Translations under genes and position numbers: made by a program
The notes under the pieces: generated by a model
Seen by the model: the letters and a program-made list of their open reading frames with translations, nothing else
Told to the model about the DNA's origin: nothing
The model's database searches: none
Part shown: positions 62,502-64,000 of the stretch, one piece after another
Layout: each line of letters begins with the position of its first letter
Numbering within the stretch: position 1 is the first letter of the stretch
Source of the DNA: Streptomyces sp. NBC_00554
GTDB lineage: Bacteria; Actinomycetota; Actinomycetes; Streptomycetales; Streptomycetaceae
Length of the DNA stretch: 64,000 nucleotides
Reading direction: 5' to 3'
NCBI RefSeq assembly: GCF_041431135.1
Contig: NZ_CP107799.1
Coordinates: 3,038,001-3,102,000, forward strand

Positions 62502-63041
62502 CAAGGATGTTGTCGGGGGTGTCCCGTGGGCGGGCGGCAGCAGCGGCTTCCGTTCCACCGGGGACGACAGGACGATCGATGTCGTCGTGCGGCCGAGGGC
62601 GGAGGTCTGCTCCAGGACGTCCTCCAGGTGGATGGTGTCCTCGACCACGACCTTGAGGATCCAGCAGTCCTCACCGACGACGTGGTGGACCTCGACGACC
62701 TCCGGGCGGGCGAGGAGTTCGAGGGTCCTGGGGTGCTTCAGGGTGTAGCCGCCGTGCGGGTTGACGCGGATGAATGCCTGGATGCCGTAGCCGAGGCGGG
62801 GCGGCGAGACGTGGGCGCCGTAGCCGGTGACGGCGCCCGTCGACTCCAGGCGCCGGACGCGTTCGGCGACGGCAGCCGGGCTCAGCCGGACACGGCGGCC
62901 CAGCTCACTGAGCTTGATCCGGCCGTCGCTCTGCAGCAGTTCCAGGATCTGCCGGTCCAGCGCATCGAAGGCCGCCGACGTTTCGTTGGCGGCGGCGCGC
63001 AGATGCCGTGGTTCCTTCGGTGCCGCGGCCGGAACTCCCAT
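62496..63041 (-). CDS. Lrp/AsnC-family transcriptional regulator
   Basis: 181 residues from ATG 63041 with GGGGGAG upstream; longer readings to 63218 are not supported. HTH domain: ALDRQILELLQSDGRIKLSE, then LSPAAVAERVRRLESTGAVTGY. The C-terminal RAM ligand domain contains FIRVNPHGG and HHVVGEDCWILKVVVEDTIH. It is divergent from the epimerase gene at 63124 across about 80 bp and may regulate it. Amino-acid ligand unknown. Confidence 0.92.
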   Translation of the reverse strand: MGVPAAAPKEPRHLRAAANETSAAFDALDRQILELLQSDGRIKLSELGRRVRLSPAAVAERVRRLESTGAVTGYGAHVSPPRLGYGIQAFIRVNPHGGYTLKHPRTLELLARPEVVEVHHVVGEDCWILKVVVEDTIHLEDVLEQTSALGRTTTSIVLSSPVERKPLLPPAHGTPPTTSLP

Positions 63042-63123
63042 GACTCCCCCTTCAGACCTCACTGTCACCTCGGGAGAATTATGACCACAACAGCTCAGGG
63101 ATTGTTTTGCGGGGAGGCACAGC

Positions 63124-64000
63124 GTGCGCGAGGTATGCGTCATTGGCGGAAACCGGTATTTCGGAAAGCGGGTGATCGCCCGGCTGATTGCCGCCGGAGA
63201 CCGGGTCACCGTCATCAACCGCGGTTCGTCGCCGCCGCCCCCGGGGGCAATTCACCTCGTCGCCGACCGCAATGACGAGAAGTCCCTGGAAAGCGCGCTG
63301 GGTTCGCGTGCGTTCGATGTCGTCATCGACCAGGTCTGCTACACACCCAGGCAGGCCGAGATCGCGCGACGCGTGTTCGCGGGCCGCACGCGGCGGTACG
63401 TCATGACGTCCACCGTCGAGGTGTACGAGTACGAGGACTCGGCGGCCCTCGTGTCCGAGGATGCCGTGGACCCTCGTACGGTCGCCGTCGACCTCGAACT
63501 CCCCTGGGACGAACCGGAGTTCCTCGACACGCACTACGGCGAGGGCAAGCGGCAGGCCGAGGCGGTCCTCGCGGCCGCCGGCCCCGGGTTTCCGTACGTG
63601 GCCGTGCGCGTCGCCCATGTCCTGGGCGGAGACGACGACTTCACCGGCCGCCTGGACCACTACACCGACCGCATCCGCACCGGCGAGCCGATCGCCGTAC
63701 CCGCCGCGAACCACCCCGCCACCTACATTCACGTAGAGGAGATCGCGGACTTCCTCACCTGGACTGCGGGCGCCGAATTCACCGGTCCGGTGAACGCCGC
63801 CTCCCACGGGGTGCTCACCACCGAGGAGTTGTGCGCGGCGGTGGCCGTCCACCTCCCGGAGGGCAGGACGGTCTTCCGGAGTGTCGAGGTGGGGGACGTC
63901 TCGCCGTTCTCGTTCGCGCGGTCGTACGGGATGGACAACTCCCGTGCGACGAAGCTCGGTTTCACCTTCGGCGAGGCGCGGGAATGGCTGCCGCGGGCGG
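63124..64000 (+). CDS. NAD-dependent epimerase/dehydratase (extended SDR), 3' end outside window
   Basis: From GTG 63124 with GGGGAGG upstream; 292 codons seen to the window edge. Rossmann motif VCVIGGNRYFGKRVIARLIA at the N-terminus (G-G-N-x-x-F-G). Then DVVIDQVCYTPRQAEIARRV, VMTSTVEVYEYEDSA, a Tyr-x-x-x-Lys active site in THYGEGKRQAEAVL, and VRVAHVLGGDDDFTGRLDHY. The pattern fits nucleotide-sugar epimerase or isoflavone-reductase-like SDR proteins. Substrate unknown. Divergent from the Lrp regulator. Confidence 0.88.
   Translation, partial: MREVCVIGGNRYFGKRVIARLIAAGDRVTVINRGSSPPPPGAIHLVADRNDEKSLESALGSRAFDVVIDQVCYTPRQAEIARRVFAGRTRRYVMTSTVEVYEYEDSAALVSEDAVDPRTVAVDLELPWDEPEFLDTHYGEGKRQAEAVLAAAGPGFPYVAVRVAHVLGGDDDFTGRLDHYTDRIRTGEPIAVPAANHPATYIHVEEIADFLTWTAGAEFTGPVNAASHGVLTTEELCAAVAVHLPEGRTVFRSVEVGDVSPFSFARSYGMDNSRATKLGFTFGEAREWLPRA

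Overview
The window is high-GC DNA (above roughly 70% in most genes) with GTG and TTG starts, twin-arginine and lipoprotein exporters, DUF397/XRE/ATPase sets and many short palindromic intergenic repeats. It looks like a Streptomyces chromosome. From memory, the gene order (GlgE-pathway cluster, helD, paired M4 proteases, glgX, paired L,D-transpeptidases, exported ADP-ribosyltransferase) follows the S. coelicolor SCO5439-SCO5461 neighbourhood in mirror image, with an accessory insertion.

Left edge, 1-3 kb: a two-gene operon of a purine-nucleoside-phosphorylase-fold enzyme and an NB-ARC STAND ATPase. Each carries the same roughly 70-residue domain, C-terminal in the enzyme and N-terminal in the ATPase. 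That is the architecture of an NLR-like conflict or cell-suicide system and is the strongest candidate here for an undescribed immune system.

3-19.6 kb: accessory oxidoreductases (one frameshifted), an AraC regulator, an EF-hand protein, a MerR gene split by a small palindromic element, a GNAT enzyme, a scabin-like ADP-ribosyltransferase, a beta-propeller lipoprotein with a polysaccharide deacetylase, an anti-sigma-type ATPase, enoyl-CoA hydratase, two L,D-transpeptidases, glgX, and a sulfatase preceded by a Cys-containing leader peptide.

19.6-31.5 kb: four consecutive ABC half-exporters behind a perfect RecA-independent (PafBC-type) DNA-damage promoter, then two secreted M4 metalloproteases with matching upstream elements.

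31.9-46.1 kb: a 14.1-kb island bounded by 58-bp direct repeats (57/58 identical) made from the 3' end of a DUF1990 gene. It carries DUF397, an XRE regulator, a frameshifted ATPase, a giant RHS/HINT toxin with its putative immunity gene, and a LamG partner protein. No recombinase is visible in it.

46.1-64 kb: the GlgE alpha-glucan pathway (glgP divergent from a subtilase; glgE, treS, pep2, glgB in a row), then helD, thioredoxin with its MerR regulator, an Lrp regulator, and a truncated epimerase. TreS and Pep2 make maltose-1-phosphate from trehalose, GlgE polymerises it, GlgB branches it, and GlgP and GlgX degrade the product. Two candidate small RNAs lie at about 10.8 and 61.6 kb. Coordinates were read by hand. 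No database search was possible, so names rest on motif recognition.
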